Positions 1 through 9,855 of a stretch of 64,000 nt of DNA are shown here, piece by piece; position 1 is the first letter of the stretch; each line of letters starts with the position of its first letter. The notes below the pieces were generated by a model. It saw only the letters and a program-made list of their open reading frames with translations, was not told where the DNA came from and made no database searches. The translations under genes were made by a program, and so were the position numbers. The stretch comes from Blastobasis lacticolella (Eukaryota > Arthropoda > Insecta > Lepidoptera > Blastobasidae), in contig LR990050.1 in the NCBI GenBank assembly GCA_905147135.1, positions 17,544,001 to 17,608,000 of the forward strand. Direction: 5' to 3'.

Positions 1-499
1 TTAACGCTACTTTACATAGACAAGTATTGTTTGATACAAATACGTATACGCAGAGACAGGTATATCTTTTATTGAACTCCACTTTATCGAACCAGTAAGT
101 ATCCTCAGCACAATATCCTCCCTTTTTGGACCCTACACAGTACACACTCAATAAACTAGCAAAAAAGATTCGAATATACTGAGCACTGAACAGATCGTAT
201 GAAATCGAATATAATGTCGCTTCATTTCGCAACTTCCCCCAGAGATACGAAACTCTCCGCGAGCCAATTGAACTGGGGAAAAATATGAAAACTTACTGGA
301 TTGTTTGCTTTGCTAAAATCTTCTTTCCGTAGTTTTATCATTGCACACTCGTATGTGCGTTGTGTTGGCTTGAAAAATTAGTTTTAAATTGTGTTATTTA
401 TCCTCTGAATATACTGTTTTTGCTGTTTTGGTATCTTGAAAAGGGTAACGTTCAAATTTACAACCTGTTGTTCTTTAAATCAAATTATAGACTATTTCT
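1..499. other. Unassigned AT-rich sequence
   Basis: I see no coding frame with recognisable domains, no repeat shared with the rest of the window and no RNA gene. A 75-codon open frame from 360 starts at TTG and runs into the neighbouring repeat, so it is not credible as a gene. Confidence 0.4.
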
Positions 500-672
500 A
501 CACAGTATAAAACAAAGTCGCTCTACGCCGTCCGTCCCTATGTATCTATGTACGCTTAGATCTTTTAAATGCGGGCTTCAACAATAGATAGAGTGATTCA
601 TGAGGAAGGTTTATAGGCAAGAAAAAACAGGTAGGTATGAGTAAAGAACGTGTACGCGAACGAAGTCGCTAG
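500..672 (-). repeat. Interspersed repeat, family A (GGGAAGCGACTTTGTT type)
   Basis: Reverse-orientation copy of a roughly 200-bp repeat also seen at about 34938-35130, 48180-48405, 58722-58938 and 60761-60914. Shared landmarks are a start like CGCGACTTCGTTCGCGTAC, a middle AGTTCAAAAGATCTAAGCGT and an end GAAGCGACTTTGTTTTATAC. The family is common in lepidopteran genomes (recalled, not searched). It is probably a retroposon 3' part; no coding potential is seen. Confidence 0.7.
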
Positions 673-1553
673 AAATGTCAGTGACTGCCATAGCAACTGT
701 TCTACATCGAAGCTAATTTAGTTTAACAGTTTAACATTACAATCACCAATTATATTCACTTACCTACAGGCCAAAATACGCCCTGAAGCTAGTAATTTTA
801 GATCGAACTTCTGTTTCGATTTTCATACAGTGGCTAAGCTTCGGTCCATCATCGTCAACAGCCTCCGTCGACGTAGTTTCAGCCTATTGATGGACTTGAA
901 CCTCTTTCTTATTACTGACGGGTTTTTACACGGTTGGCTGGTGGGATCACAGACCAAAGAAAATATGCGGCCTTCGATGGTCGCAAATGCTGAAACAATC
1001 GCAAAAGCGATGCAACAAACAGCACCCTTCGCTTTACCAGCAAAGCCAACAAAGTAGGTACACGCCATAAAGGCTCGACTAACCCGGCGACATGAAGGAT
1101 CGTCGAGCATTACCACGGGTGCGATATTGAGGGTGATCGCATATTGGAGAAGTTGGTGGCACGTGCGCCCAGCCAGCGGCCGCGACTTATTGGCAAGTGT
1201 CGTTATCGTTCGCTATCGATCCCTTTGCTCGCTTAGCTGTGGCGCTATGGTGCGATGCAGTGCTTGCTACACGTCGATCAGTGGATTTTATAACCGATTT
1301 ACTGTCAAGTGTTTAGCAGAGTAGATAAATATAGTGATGTAAACAGATCGCCTCGATCGATTGCAAGTAGATCGAAATTGAATCGGTCTCTATTTTTTTA
1401 TGTCAAGTGCAACGCTCGCGCCCTATTAACCCTGGCGCAGCACTTGACACTTGATTTGAATATGAAAAAAGATAATTTGGCTCAAAATTGCACGTAATTG
1501 TTGACATTGCTCGTCGATACCGAAAGAGAAATGGGACTGGACTCGGTATAGTG
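673..1553. other. Apparently unique sequence upstream of a candidate exon
   Basis: No repeat shared with the rest of the window is recognised. A 97-codon open frame lies on the minus strand (823-1116) and a 75-codon frame on the plus strand (830-1057), but neither resembles a known family. A TCAGT initiator-like motif occurs at 1278-1282 (A at 1280). The block may be promoter or 5' flank of a host gene whose first coding exon could be at 1611-1683. Confidence 0.3.
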
Positions 1554-1610
1554 TAAACAGTCGCTCGCCACGTGAGTAATGCACATCAAATAGTTCGGAT
1601 TGGTTCGGTT
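1554..1610 (+). promoter_or_regulatory. Putative 5' leader with a short upstream ORF
   Basis: An in-frame stop (TAA 1554-1556) lies before the ATG at 1611, which fixes that ATG as the first in its frame. A four-codon upstream ORF (ATG 1579, TAG 1591-1593) sits out of frame in the leader. An E-box palindrome CACGTG is at 1569-1574, and it overlaps a second donor-like GTGAGT (1572-1577). An ACAGT initiator-like motif is near 1557-1561. All of this is suggestive only. Confidence 0.25.
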
Positions 1611-1683
1611 ATGAGTAATTTAAACAACAAGCTGAAACCGCCGCGTCGGCCGATACCTGAACATAAGTATTTAAATGTTGCAG
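1611..1683 (+). CDS. Candidate first coding exon of a host gene
   Basis: The frame opens at ATG 1611 (G at -3) and encodes 24 residues, beginning MSNLNNKLKPPRRPIPEH and ending KYLNVA. It then reaches CAG followed by GTGAGT (1684-1689), a textbook splice donor, leaving phase 1. The codons use a mixture of GC-rich and AT-rich triplets, and the flanks are not a repeat recognised elsewhere in the window. The peptide is basic and proline-rich, typical of a disordered N terminus, and I cannot name the protein. No matching downstream exon was recognised in the remaining 62 kb, so either a long intron follows or the call is chance. It is the best candidate for a non-transposon gene here. Confidence 0.4.
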
Positions 1684-1783
1684 GTGAGTTGAGTGATTTT
1701 GTATAGGTATGTCATCTCAATATTTGGTGAGTTTTACATATAAATATTAATAACCATAGTACCTACATTATGCGACAATCCCT

Positions 1784-2871
1784 AAGTGCCTATTTTAAAT
1801 ACTTTTTGACACAATCCGCGCGCAATCAGAATGGGACGTAAGATTTTGTCGTAAAATGTAAGAAGTCGAAATGGCAGTTCATTAAATTTCGACAGGTTCC
1901 ATAAATAATGGGTTCCTACATAAATGCAGCTCATTCCAGGACGGGCGCCTACGAGGTCAGTCAAATCCTGTGGGCTTGGCTTTCGCCGACGGCAGAAAAA
2001 AGGCGTCGCTGGCGGTTGAGCGCCCACAGGCTCGATCTTCTGGCTTCGGCGGCATGAAAAACAATGGATCACGACCTAGAGCTTGACCTCGTAGGTGAAG
2101 GGAAGAGACCATACGTCACTGTCAGCTGTGAGCTCACCGAACTCGCGTTTGTAGGGCCCAGCTAGCCAGAGGCGTGAAGAAAGAAGAAACCATGGACACA
2201 TTGTCCCACCCATCGACCCATCCGAATTTGTGGGCGGCGTAGTAAACCGCTGAAAGGGGCAACCGGGCCCCGATACAGCTACCCCATCCCCTTGAAGTGA
2301 CGGGAATAAAATTCGAATGAAATAGATACTCCTTCCCAAATTCAGAATCTAGAAATATTTTGTTTGACTTTTTAATGTTGCTCTGTAGGAAAACGGGCAA
2401 GCGTGTCACCTGATGAAAAGTGGTCACCGCCGCTATGGATATCAGCAACACCAAATACGTCACCAATTCGTTGCTTACCTTATAATGAGACCACTGAATA
2501 TATATCTTGAAGGATCCCATGTCATAATAATATTGTCCATTGTTATTCGAGTTACGAAAACAGTCACATGCGGCTGTCCTAAGAAACTAAATAGATTTCA
2601 GAATACATTATAGCGTCGTAATTCTGAAACAATGTTATTATTCGCAACAAAATTTAATTACTCCCTAAGCTAAAGTACGTACTCAAGCTGATTATATTAT
2701 TTTTACACCCCACACTCGTGATCTTGTTACCTTTGGAGTTAGTGTTTGTATTATGTGCGTCTGGAATATTGTTGGAGACTTCCTTGTTATTACTTGACCC
2801 AACTAACATAAATTGTTGGATCACCCCCGACCAAATTAACATATACTCAAAACGTTCCCTATAATCTATAA
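1784..2871. other. Unassigned block, GC-richer 1900-2330, with a LINE tail at 2389-2475
   Basis: About 1800-2330 is richer in G+C than its surroundings and has the feel of a diverged transposon body, with minus-strand open frames at 1782-2072, 2076-2339 and 2134-2520 in competing frames, none with a domain I recognise. At 2389-2475 a stretch containing CACCTGATG, GGTCACC and CAGCAACACC matches the tail of LINE family F seen at 51.6 kb. Nothing further is recognised up to 2871. Confidence 0.35.
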
Positions 2872-3010
2872 GGTCTCTCTTCTATAGGCCTGCTGGAAGA
2901 GATTTCTTATTAGAAATAAGTAGTGCCTGTTGTGTCGTCTTTAATTTTGTAATTTCTGTATACTTTATATTGTGTGCATTAAATTGTTAAATAAATAAAT
3001 AAATAAATAA
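2872..3010 (+). mobile_element. LINE 3' UTR, family G, with TAAA-rich tail
   Basis: Closely matches the 3' end of the LINE fragment at 41464-41872 (landmarks GGCCTGCTGGAAGA, GAAATAAG, GCCTGTTGTGTC) and ends in a run of AAAT units. There it follows an ORF2 C terminus; here only the UTR remains, which fits a severely 5'-truncated insertion. A third copy lies at 61610-61717 on the minus strand. Confidence 0.7.
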
Positions 3011-3199
3011 CGTTTTTTAACTACTGAACCAATTTTATTAAACGAAAGGCTTGGTTAAAATAAACCCAGAGTCGCCAGAAATTTTATACATGCCGTTATA
3101 ATATTCATAATATTTACATCAAACATATATAATAGTTTACTGCAATATCGATGTGGTATATTAAATATTTTGTTTTTAAATGACACTCAATTCAATCAA

Positions 3200-3612
3200 T
3201 TGCTTTTCGTTAATCTCGCTATAACTCTAAAACGGCTAGCCCGATTTGAATAATTCTTCTCTTTCGTTTGTTTTGTTGGTTATAATGCCTGCATTAGTAT
3301 GTAAAGGCCCCTACATACCCTTTTTTACTTTGAGTTTGGTAGGTACGATTCTCATACAGTAAAAATAAGGCTGATTTTTTTAAAACATAATGTGTTAACT
3401 ATAGTGAACCCATTTTTATTCATTTCGTTGCTGGCGATTCTGGGTTTTTTGTCTATGACTTTTTAGCCAAGCCATTAACCATCTCCATGAAACTCGCTAT
3501 CAAACAGAGAAAATCGCATCCTAATCGGTTTATCCGTTCGCATGGTACGATGTCACAGACATACACACCGATACACAGAGACACAGATACACACGTCAAA
3601 CTTAACACCCCA
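3200..3612 (+). repeat. Diverged interspersed repeat, family I
   Basis: Contains landmarks of a lepidopteran repeat recalled from other genomes: CTATAACTCTAAAACGGCTA, then AATCGGTTTATCCGTTCG, then a CA-rich ACACAGAGACACAG stretch ending in ACACGTCAAACTT. Related pieces occur near 6465 and 59435, and another part of a similar repeat at 34090-34284. Limits are approximate. Confidence 0.45.
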
Positions 3613-3780
3613 CTTTTTTCATTAGAAGTTAAAACAGGTGTACTTTGTTTTTGTATAAGCTAAATGACGACGTAAAAAATAGACATTGAATCGACAAGTA
3701 GAACTAAGGGCTCGGACCACAGGCAATGAATGGAATACTAATAAGCCACATTTTAAACATAAGAATTTAAAGTAACATGA

Positions 3781-4085
3781 GCGCGTTGAAGTCGAAGTGG
3801 GCCGGCCGTGTCTAGCCGAAGTAATGGTCGATGGGGCCGTCTCGTGTTGGAGTGGAGACCGCGGTTTGGCAAGTGTGGGACGCCCTGTGGCACGATGGAC
3901 CGACGACTTAAAAAGGTGGCGGGCAGTGGATGGATGCGGATTGTCCAAGACCGGGAAAAATGTAGCTCCCTCCCAAAGAGCGCCTACGTTCAGTGATAGA
4001 CTGATCAATCAAGGAAATGAAAATGAAAGAAGTATTTATTAAATTAAGATTACGTAATTAATATATTTTTAAAAGCCAAAAATCT
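3781..4085 (+). pseudogene. RTE-like LINE, C-terminal end of ORF2 plus 3' UTR
   Basis: In shifting frames the translation shows LEWRPRFGK, then GRPVARWTDDL, then GSGWMRIVQDRE and finally AYVQ. This matches the end of RTE-type LINE ORF2 proteins (GRPxxRWTDDL, WMRxAQDRxxWRSLGEAYxQQW). Frame changes are needed to connect the pieces, so the copy is dead. The following AT-rich stretch to about 4085 resembles sequence at 27860-27935 (AGTATTT, GATTACGT, AAGCCAAAAATCT), presumably shared 3' UTR. Related fragments lie at 25190-25395 and, inverted, at 45905-46175. Family assignment is from recalled motifs. Confidence 0.65.
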
Positions 4086-4319
4086 AACGGAAACCAAATG
4101 GAAAGCTAAGCGAGCTCATCCAGGTAGGGGGTGACGCATGCAGACCGATCAGCGCGTACGAGGGCTTACTCCGGCGAGACACCGAAATAATACTTTTAAA
4201 TTGTTTTGTACATGGGAGAGTATTTTAACTTTTATATTTAAACTACCAGAAGTCGGGATTGACCGCTGGGGATTATATTATTGTGTGTATGGTATTACGA
4301 GCCGGTGTGTTATGTAACG

Positions 4320-4988
4320 TGAGCGTCGGTTAAGGAGTTCGACTCGTAAGCGAGAGGCCACGGGTTCGAATCCCAGTGCCGTCATATACCATTGACTCTT
4401 TTCTAAGTTAAGAGCATCGGTTGATCACTAACCGATGCTCCTAATGGTGAGGGAAAACATCGTTCCCCTCGCTCTGAGTTCTAAGTGTACCTCTAAATAA
4501 GACCTTCGTACCTCAGAATTTGAACCTTCTTAAAAAGCCCACACAGGCGACTGAATATGTAACCATGATCCAATCTGGTCAGATCGTGGTCAAGGCGGTC
4601 AGACGGCAGTTCATCATCACAGCCCGTAACAGTACACTGCAGGACTTAGGGCCTCTCCCACGAAAGGGGAGGTTATTGCCATAATCTCCACGCTTGGCAG
4701 GCGGGTTGGAGATCGCAGTGTTTAAATATAGCAATGGAAAAAGCTGCTGCCCATTTTCCAGACTACGGAGACTTGATCTTTTGCCTCGAAAACATTAGTC
4801 GCCTTCTACGACACCCATGAGTGTAAGGGGTCGGTGCTATTCTACTCTGCCGGACACCGCACGGCCAGACGGCAGTTACTCCACCGTAATATACCTGATT
4901 TACCAATTCCTGGATCACGGTTAAGGCTGACCCTGCGCCCTCGCATGCGAGAACACAACCGGGTCATCAACGCCAAGATTATTATTAT
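4320..4988 (+). mobile_element. tRNA-Thr-like SINE, interrupted by another repeat
   Basis: The head retains an anticodon-loop-like CTCGTAA and a T-arm GGGTTCGAATCCC (B box) but has lost the clear A box kept at 56920-56930. The body shares TGACTCTTTTCT, ACCGATGCTC, ATGATCCAATCTGGTCAG and AACACAACCGGG with at least ten other copies. It is split at 4612-4865 by a family D repeat. The 3' end is an ATT-rich tail. The anticodon-like CGT triplet suggests a tRNA-Thr ancestor; this is inference. Confidence 0.75.
4612..4865 (+). mobile_element. Family D insertion with 12-bp target duplication
   Basis: A 254-bp segment flanked by the exact repeat CAGACGGCAGTT (4600-4611 and 4866-4877), and removal of one repeat copy restores a continuous SINE. 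Landmarks: CTGCAGGACT, CCACGAAAGGGGAGG, CACGCTTGGCAGGCGGGTTG, GCTGCTGCCCATTTTCC, CTCTGCCGGACACC. Other copies: 34285-34541 (near full), 22707-22866, 36466-36662, and inverted at 30765-30862 and 62640-62866. A 12-13-bp variable duplication suggests LINE-type target-primed insertion. Confidence 0.8.
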
Positions 4989-5424
4989 TTATACCAACCG
5001 ACGTGTTAACTAATCAACATTAGTTTACGCAATATTTAAATAATTACCAACATTTCGAGTTTACTTAAAGTGTTAGGAGCTAAGGCTCATGAATAGCGGA
5101 GTAAAATATTACAATATCCATAAAATTAAACTCGCAGGAGTAATAATTCGCATAAACCGCTTGGAGCTTACGTTCGTAAACATCTACACCACGCCCATGT
5201 AAGAGTACGGCGTATACATAAATTGAATTGAATTCGGAACCACGAGGCAGGTAACGATAATATCCGAGATAATACAAGCTCAAAGGTTGCGTAATAGTTA
5301 TATGTGCGATAACATACGCTTTAATGGGGAGTAAAAGGTTTTCGCTGGCTTCCACTGCCGATATTGGTAGTTGGTTTTATTGGTACTTGTTCTAGTTTTT
5401 GTTGGGAACAGACCTAGAATGAAG
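4989..5424. other. Unassigned sequence with a 91-codon minus-strand frame
   Basis: An open frame on the minus strand at 5080-5355 encodes a tyrosine-rich peptide with no domain or repeat signature that I recognise. Otherwise nothing is seen before the transposon at 5427. Confidence 0.3.
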
Positions 5425-5426
5425 TA

Positions 5427-6311
5427 CCGGGTGGCCAACTGAGAGGTATACAATCATTTTTCGGCGCCGACAGTTATCCAGTAACCATTATTTTGTGTAG
5501 ATACGCCAAATTCTATATGGACCGTTTTTTGGTTGAGCAACGTGTTTTAATTATAAAACGTTCTACTCAAATTAAGATTCTATTGCGGATACGCTGAGAA
5601 AATTCCAAGAGTTTTCGGTAGAAATCATTTACCTTCGCGGTTAACAATAACTCGTATGATGAATAAATTTGAGCAAAATGGTATTGTTATAAATAAAGCT
5701 CCTCATCGTGAAAGAATTCATTCGGAGCAGAGTAATGAAATAGTCCGTGAAAGTGTAGACGAAGATCGGACATTGTCTACCAGACAACGTTCTTAACATC
5801 TGGAAATGAGGAGGTACTCTCTACAGACTATTCTGAAGGGTGTGTTCCATATAAGGTTCAGATAACTCAACCCAGGGACCATGAACGCCGTCGTAACTTC
5901 AGTAATTTTGTGCTTACGAAGTTGGGAAACGATGCAGACTCATAAAAAATCTTTATAAGTGATAAAGCTGGCTTCGACCTCAGTGGATTTGTTAATAATC
6001 AAAATCTAGTTCACTGGGTTTGACAGCTACTGATGTTTTCTGTAGGTTATCTAAAGGGACGTGTCTATGCTGACAATCCGAGGAATATGCATCATTTAAA
6101 CATCCGAGACGCAGTCAGTGGTATAACGTCGCAAGTGCGTGATAATGTGATGAGAAACGAGATTAAAAGAGCTATCATTCGTCGTGCTGCTAGAGGTGGA
6201 CATTTGGCAAATATCATTCAAATAAAGTATTAAAAAAGAAATTAGTAACTTTCAATTTATTTAAAAGAAATTGTATAGAATAAGTTGTATACCTCTTAAC
6301 TGGCCACCCTG
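5427..6311 (+). mobile_element. Tc1/mariner-type DNA transposon relic with TIRs and TA duplication
   Basis: The ends are 28-bp terminal inverted repeats: CCGGGTGGCC followed by AACTGAGAGGTATACAAT at 5427-5454, and its counterpart at 6284-6311, matching at 23 of 28 positions by eye. Both ends are flanked by TA (5425-5426 and 6312-6313), the duplication used by the Tc1/mariner superfamily. At 885 bp it is shorter than an intact element (usually 1.2-1.4 kb or more). Inside is a plus-strand transposase remnant with stops and deletions. Confidence 0.8.
5523..6233 (+). pseudogene. Degenerate mariner-like transposase
   Basis: Plus-strand pieces line up with an arthropod mariner-like transposase family. 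The N-terminal part has FLVEQRVLIIK, helix-turn-helix-like residues and SRLTITRMMNKFEQNG. A middle piece reads KAGFDLSGFVNNQN, corresponding to the catalytic block normally written SDEAHFHLxGxVNKQN. A C-terminal open frame (6033-6233) runs from VYADNPRNMHHL to RGGHLANII. Internal stops (for example near 5601 and 5794) and at least one deletion between the FVNNQN block and VYADNP remove part of the catalytic core. It cannot encode an active enzyme; a non-autonomous role through its TIRs is possible only if an active relative exists. Confidence 0.7.
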
Positions 6312-6313
6312 TA

Positions 6314-6725
6314 CTTATTTGTTGTTGCTGACCTACAATATCAGTTGGTAGCGGTCGTCATAAGCCTCATCGAAGGGCCTTTAGGCGACTCCGATGACTG
6401 AATGAGCCACAAAAATACGGTGATAGAAATGTTTGGAACGTTTGCAGATAGATTAAGCGGAAATCGGTCCATATCGATTCGGGAGCCACTGCGCAATAGA
6501 CTATTAATAAGTAAATAAGGCGGAAGCTAAGTTTTGACACACATGATGACACCTACCAACAACTTACAATACCTATTAGTTTTAGTGTCAAAAACTTCCT
6601 TGATTAATTTATTATTGACTAGATGTGCCCGCGTCTTTGTTCGCGTGGACTAGAAGATGGTATGTCTGATATTAATCAACACTGTGGTCTGTGATGAGGC
6701 ACTGTTATAAAAACAGAGCTTTTTA
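6314..6725. other. Unassigned, with short repeat scraps
   Basis: At 6465-6510 the words AAATCGGTCCAT and TTCGGGAGC match family I fragments. At 6618-6655 ACTAGATGTGCCCGCGTCTT followed by TGTTCGCGTGGAC resembles the end of a widespread lepidopteran retroposon. The rest is not recognised. Confidence 0.35.
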
Positions 6726-6750
6726 CTTTAGATTTGAAAACTTCCAGGTT
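6726..6750. repeat. Left copy of the CR1-like element's target duplication
   Basis: This 25-bp segment (starting CTTTAGATTTG, ending CCAGGTT) recurs at 11972-11996 with one mismatch. Extending outward adds five more matching bases and one mismatch. The two copies bracket the whole CR1-like element. Confidence 0.75.
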
Positions 6751-6786
6751 CAGAAATCAGAAATCAGAATCAGAAATCAGAAATCA
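6751..6786 (-). repeat. Heptamer 3' tail of the CR1-like element
   Basis: On the minus strand the element ends in repeats of TGATTTC with one shorter TGATTC unit. CR1/L2-type LINEs typically end in short tandem repeats rather than poly(A), so this marks the 3' terminus and supports the clade. Confidence 0.7.
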
Positions 6787-6986
6787 TTTATTGTATAACT
6801 GTAGTGTACATTGTAGGTGATATTTGATTTATAACAGAACTATAACAGTTTACCCAAATTTGGGTGTACAATAGTATATTATAATATTACAATTTCCATT
6901 ACTATTAAACTAATAATGTCATAACAATATTTAGATTATGTCAATTCAATTACAAGTAATAATGTCATCATAATATCCAATTATTG

Positions 6987-9830
6987 TCACAGATTGAAAA
7001 ATTCACTTAAACTATAAAATTCTCTGTCAATTAACCATGCCTTTAATTTAGTTTTGAATGCGTTGCCATCAAGCATTTTAATGTCGAGAGGCAAACGATT
7101 GAAAATTCTTACAGCAGACACAAAAACACTTTTAAACATTACTGAGCCATTTGACTTAGGGATACAATAATCATGGCTGTAATTGCTACGTAAGTTGCTT
7201 CGATGTGCTGATTTTTTAACAAAATATTCATTATTATTTTTCAAAAATACACATATTTCTAATATGTAAATACCAGTCAATGTTAGTAGATTATTTTTCT
7301 TAAATATATTGCGCAGAGATTCCCTTTTATATATATTAAAAATAAACTTGATACATTTCTTCGGTAATATAAAAGTGGATTGGGCATTTACAGAGTTACC
7401 CCAAAAGATAACTCCATAGGTAAGTGAAGGATAAACGGTACCATAATATGCGCTCTTAGCGACCTCAGTCGATGCTACGGCTGCTAAGATTGATAAGGCA
7501 TAACAGCTACTTGATAGTCTTCTGTTGAGAGCACTTATATGTGCTTTCCAATTAAGATTAGTGTCAATGGTCAAGCCAAGAAAATTTGTATCAGTCACTT
7601 CTTCAATAACTTGTCCATTGCTTACAACATTTAAACGATTAGTATTCTTATTGTAATTTTTAAATGTCAGTGTTTTAGTTTTAGCTATATTTATTTTTAA
7701 GTTAATAGATGCTAACCAAACCTTTATCTTGTCTAATGTATCACTGATCTCTCGTTAAAATTCAGAGTGACTTAAGTTTTCACTCGACACAAAAATTGAG
7801 GCGTCGTCGGCATAAAGCAAACATAAGTGATTGACAATCCTAGGAAGTTCATTAATGTAAATGAGAAAAAATAGAGGACCGAGGATACTTCCCTGAGGAA
7901 CTCCTAATAAAACAGTTTCAAAGTCAGAATTAATTTGCGCAATGGTTTTGGATTCTTTGTTGTAGGCGTCAATGACTACGGATTGCTGTCTTTTATACAT
8001 GTAGGACTCCATTAATTTTAGAACATTCCCTCTGATTCCAATATGTTCCAGCTGTTTAAAGAGCACGCCATGATCCACGCAGTCAAATGCCTTTGAGAGG
8101 TCAATAAAAAGCCCGGCACAGAGTACTTTATTGGACATATTTGTACAAATCTGTTTAAGAAGATTGAAAGTTGCCAAAGTTGTATTACGGCCTTTGCGGA
8201 ACCCATACTGATCTTTACTTAATATATTATTTTTATCTAAAAAGCCAACTAACCTATTATATATAACTTTCTCAAATATTTTAGAGAAACTCGACAAAAG
8301 TGCAATTGGTCTATAGTTACTCATGTCGGTTTTTGGGCCTTTTTTATGCAATGGTTTAATCATCGCTATTTTGAGGTTATCAGGGAAACAGCCTGACTCA
8401 AATGATAAATTAATTATATAGACTAAAGGTTCTACTATATAATCAATGCAAGCCTTAATTAATGGCATTGGAATACCGTCATAACCAAAAGATTTTTTAT
8501 TTTTAAAACTTCTTACAACTTTTTTCAATTCGCATGAATCTACTGGAGTCAAAAACATGCTTGAACAGTTTTTGTTCGTGCTGGGTTTGAAGTTATTTTT
8601 ATGTGCATAGTCAGGTTTATTAAGGTTAACAAAATAATCATTTAATTTTTGCGCTATGCAAGCTGGGTCCGATATTACTTGATTTCCATTATTTATATGG
8701 TCAATTGTATTTTTAATATTATTTGTTTGTGTCGTATTTTGTTTTATAAGGTTCCATGTGGCTTTACATTTATTAGAACTCTTCCTTATATAATTGATGT
8801 TAGATATTCTTTTTGAGCATTTTGTGACTGATTTCATCACCGCACAATACTTTTTATATTTTGTTAGGTAGCTGAGACAACCCTTTCTTTGACTCTCAGT
8901 ATACATTTTTCTCTTTATTTTACTGGATACAAATATGCCTTTAGTTTTCCACGACGGTTTCCGTTTATAGGTTACTCTGATTTTTTGTTCAGGTATACAC
9001 AATTTGAATATTAAGCAGAAAAGGTCTATAAATTCTTTATATGCTTTATTTGGATCCGTTTGTAAGAATACACTAGTAAAATTTACTTGTGATAGATATT
9101 TTATGAATATTTCTAAGTACTTATTCGTATTCCTCCTGTAAATAAACCAAAAACGCTCCCGAAAACCCAAAGTACACTTGATTGATATAATTTGCCCTGT
9201 ATGATCGGACAGTCCAGTATTCAGAACTTCAGTACTATATGACCCTATATTAGTTATTATATTGTCAATACATGTTTCCGAGTGAGAAGTAATTCTAGTT
9301 GGCTGGTTAATAGTAGCTTTCAGTTTAAAAGATTCTAGAGTGTTCAGAAACGTTTCAGACCTCGGTTTTTTTTCCAAAATATTGACATTGAAGTCACCTA
9401 ATAAAATTAACTTCTTTGATTTGTGGGTATTCTTGATAGTCAATTGATGAAATAATAATTCGGCATTGTTTATAAATAGGTCAAAATTACCGTCTGGAGT
9501 TCGGTACATACACACAATAACGCAACCCAAATCCTGAAGTTCAATCGCGCAGCATTTAAAATGTTTTTCAATCGACATTTTAGCGACCCACTGTAGTTCC
9601 CGATACGCAATCGAATTTTGTACATAAATTGCAACTCCGCCTCTCGATCTGTTTTGCCTACAATAGAAAGCCCCTAATTTGTATCCACATATCTGTAAGA
9701 TGTTCGCTTCTTCTTCCTTAAGAAATACCTCGCTAAAACAGCACACGTGAAGCTCTTTCTCTTTTGATAATATTTCAATTTGGTCAATTTTTGATTTTAT
9801 GCCTTGTATGTTATGATGAAAGATATTCAA
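6987..9830 (-). pseudogene. CR1-like ORF2 (endonuclease-reverse transcriptase), one nonsense codon
   Basis: About 948 codons in a single frame, interrupted only by TAA at 7755-7757. The endonuclease (residues 1-230) keeps the catalytic set: FHHNIQG (N7), SE (E34), GDFN (D146) and SDH (208-210). The reverse transcriptase follows with KPLHKKG, YRPIALLSSFSKIFEK, FIDLSKAFDCVDH, GVPQGSILGPLFFLIYINE and YADD at 673-676. The stop falls 15 residues after YADD, and the frame then runs on through DTNFLGLTIDTNLNW to the C terminus. The product would nick target DNA and copy its own RNA. The first plausible codon, 26 bp beyond the ORF1 stop, is TTG instead of ATG, so either the start was mutated or translation begins upstream in the open overlapping frame. 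The truncated protein would lack the thumb and C-terminal parts. Confidence 0.9.
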
Positions 9831-9855
9831 ACGCGTGCCCCGGTTCCCTACTTCC

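Noticed and set aside
823..1116. 97-codon minus-strand frame overlapping a 75-codon plus-strand frame
   Set aside because: No domain, no splice signals that make sense, and competing frames on both strands; not enough to call a gene.
5080..5355. 91-codon minus-strand frame encoding a tyrosine-rich peptide
   Set aside because: Looks somewhat protein-like but matches no family I know and has no supporting start or splice context; left as unassigned.
6755..6785. CRISPR-like short repeats
   Set aside because: The repeats are contiguous heptamers without spacers and mark the 3' end of a LINE.
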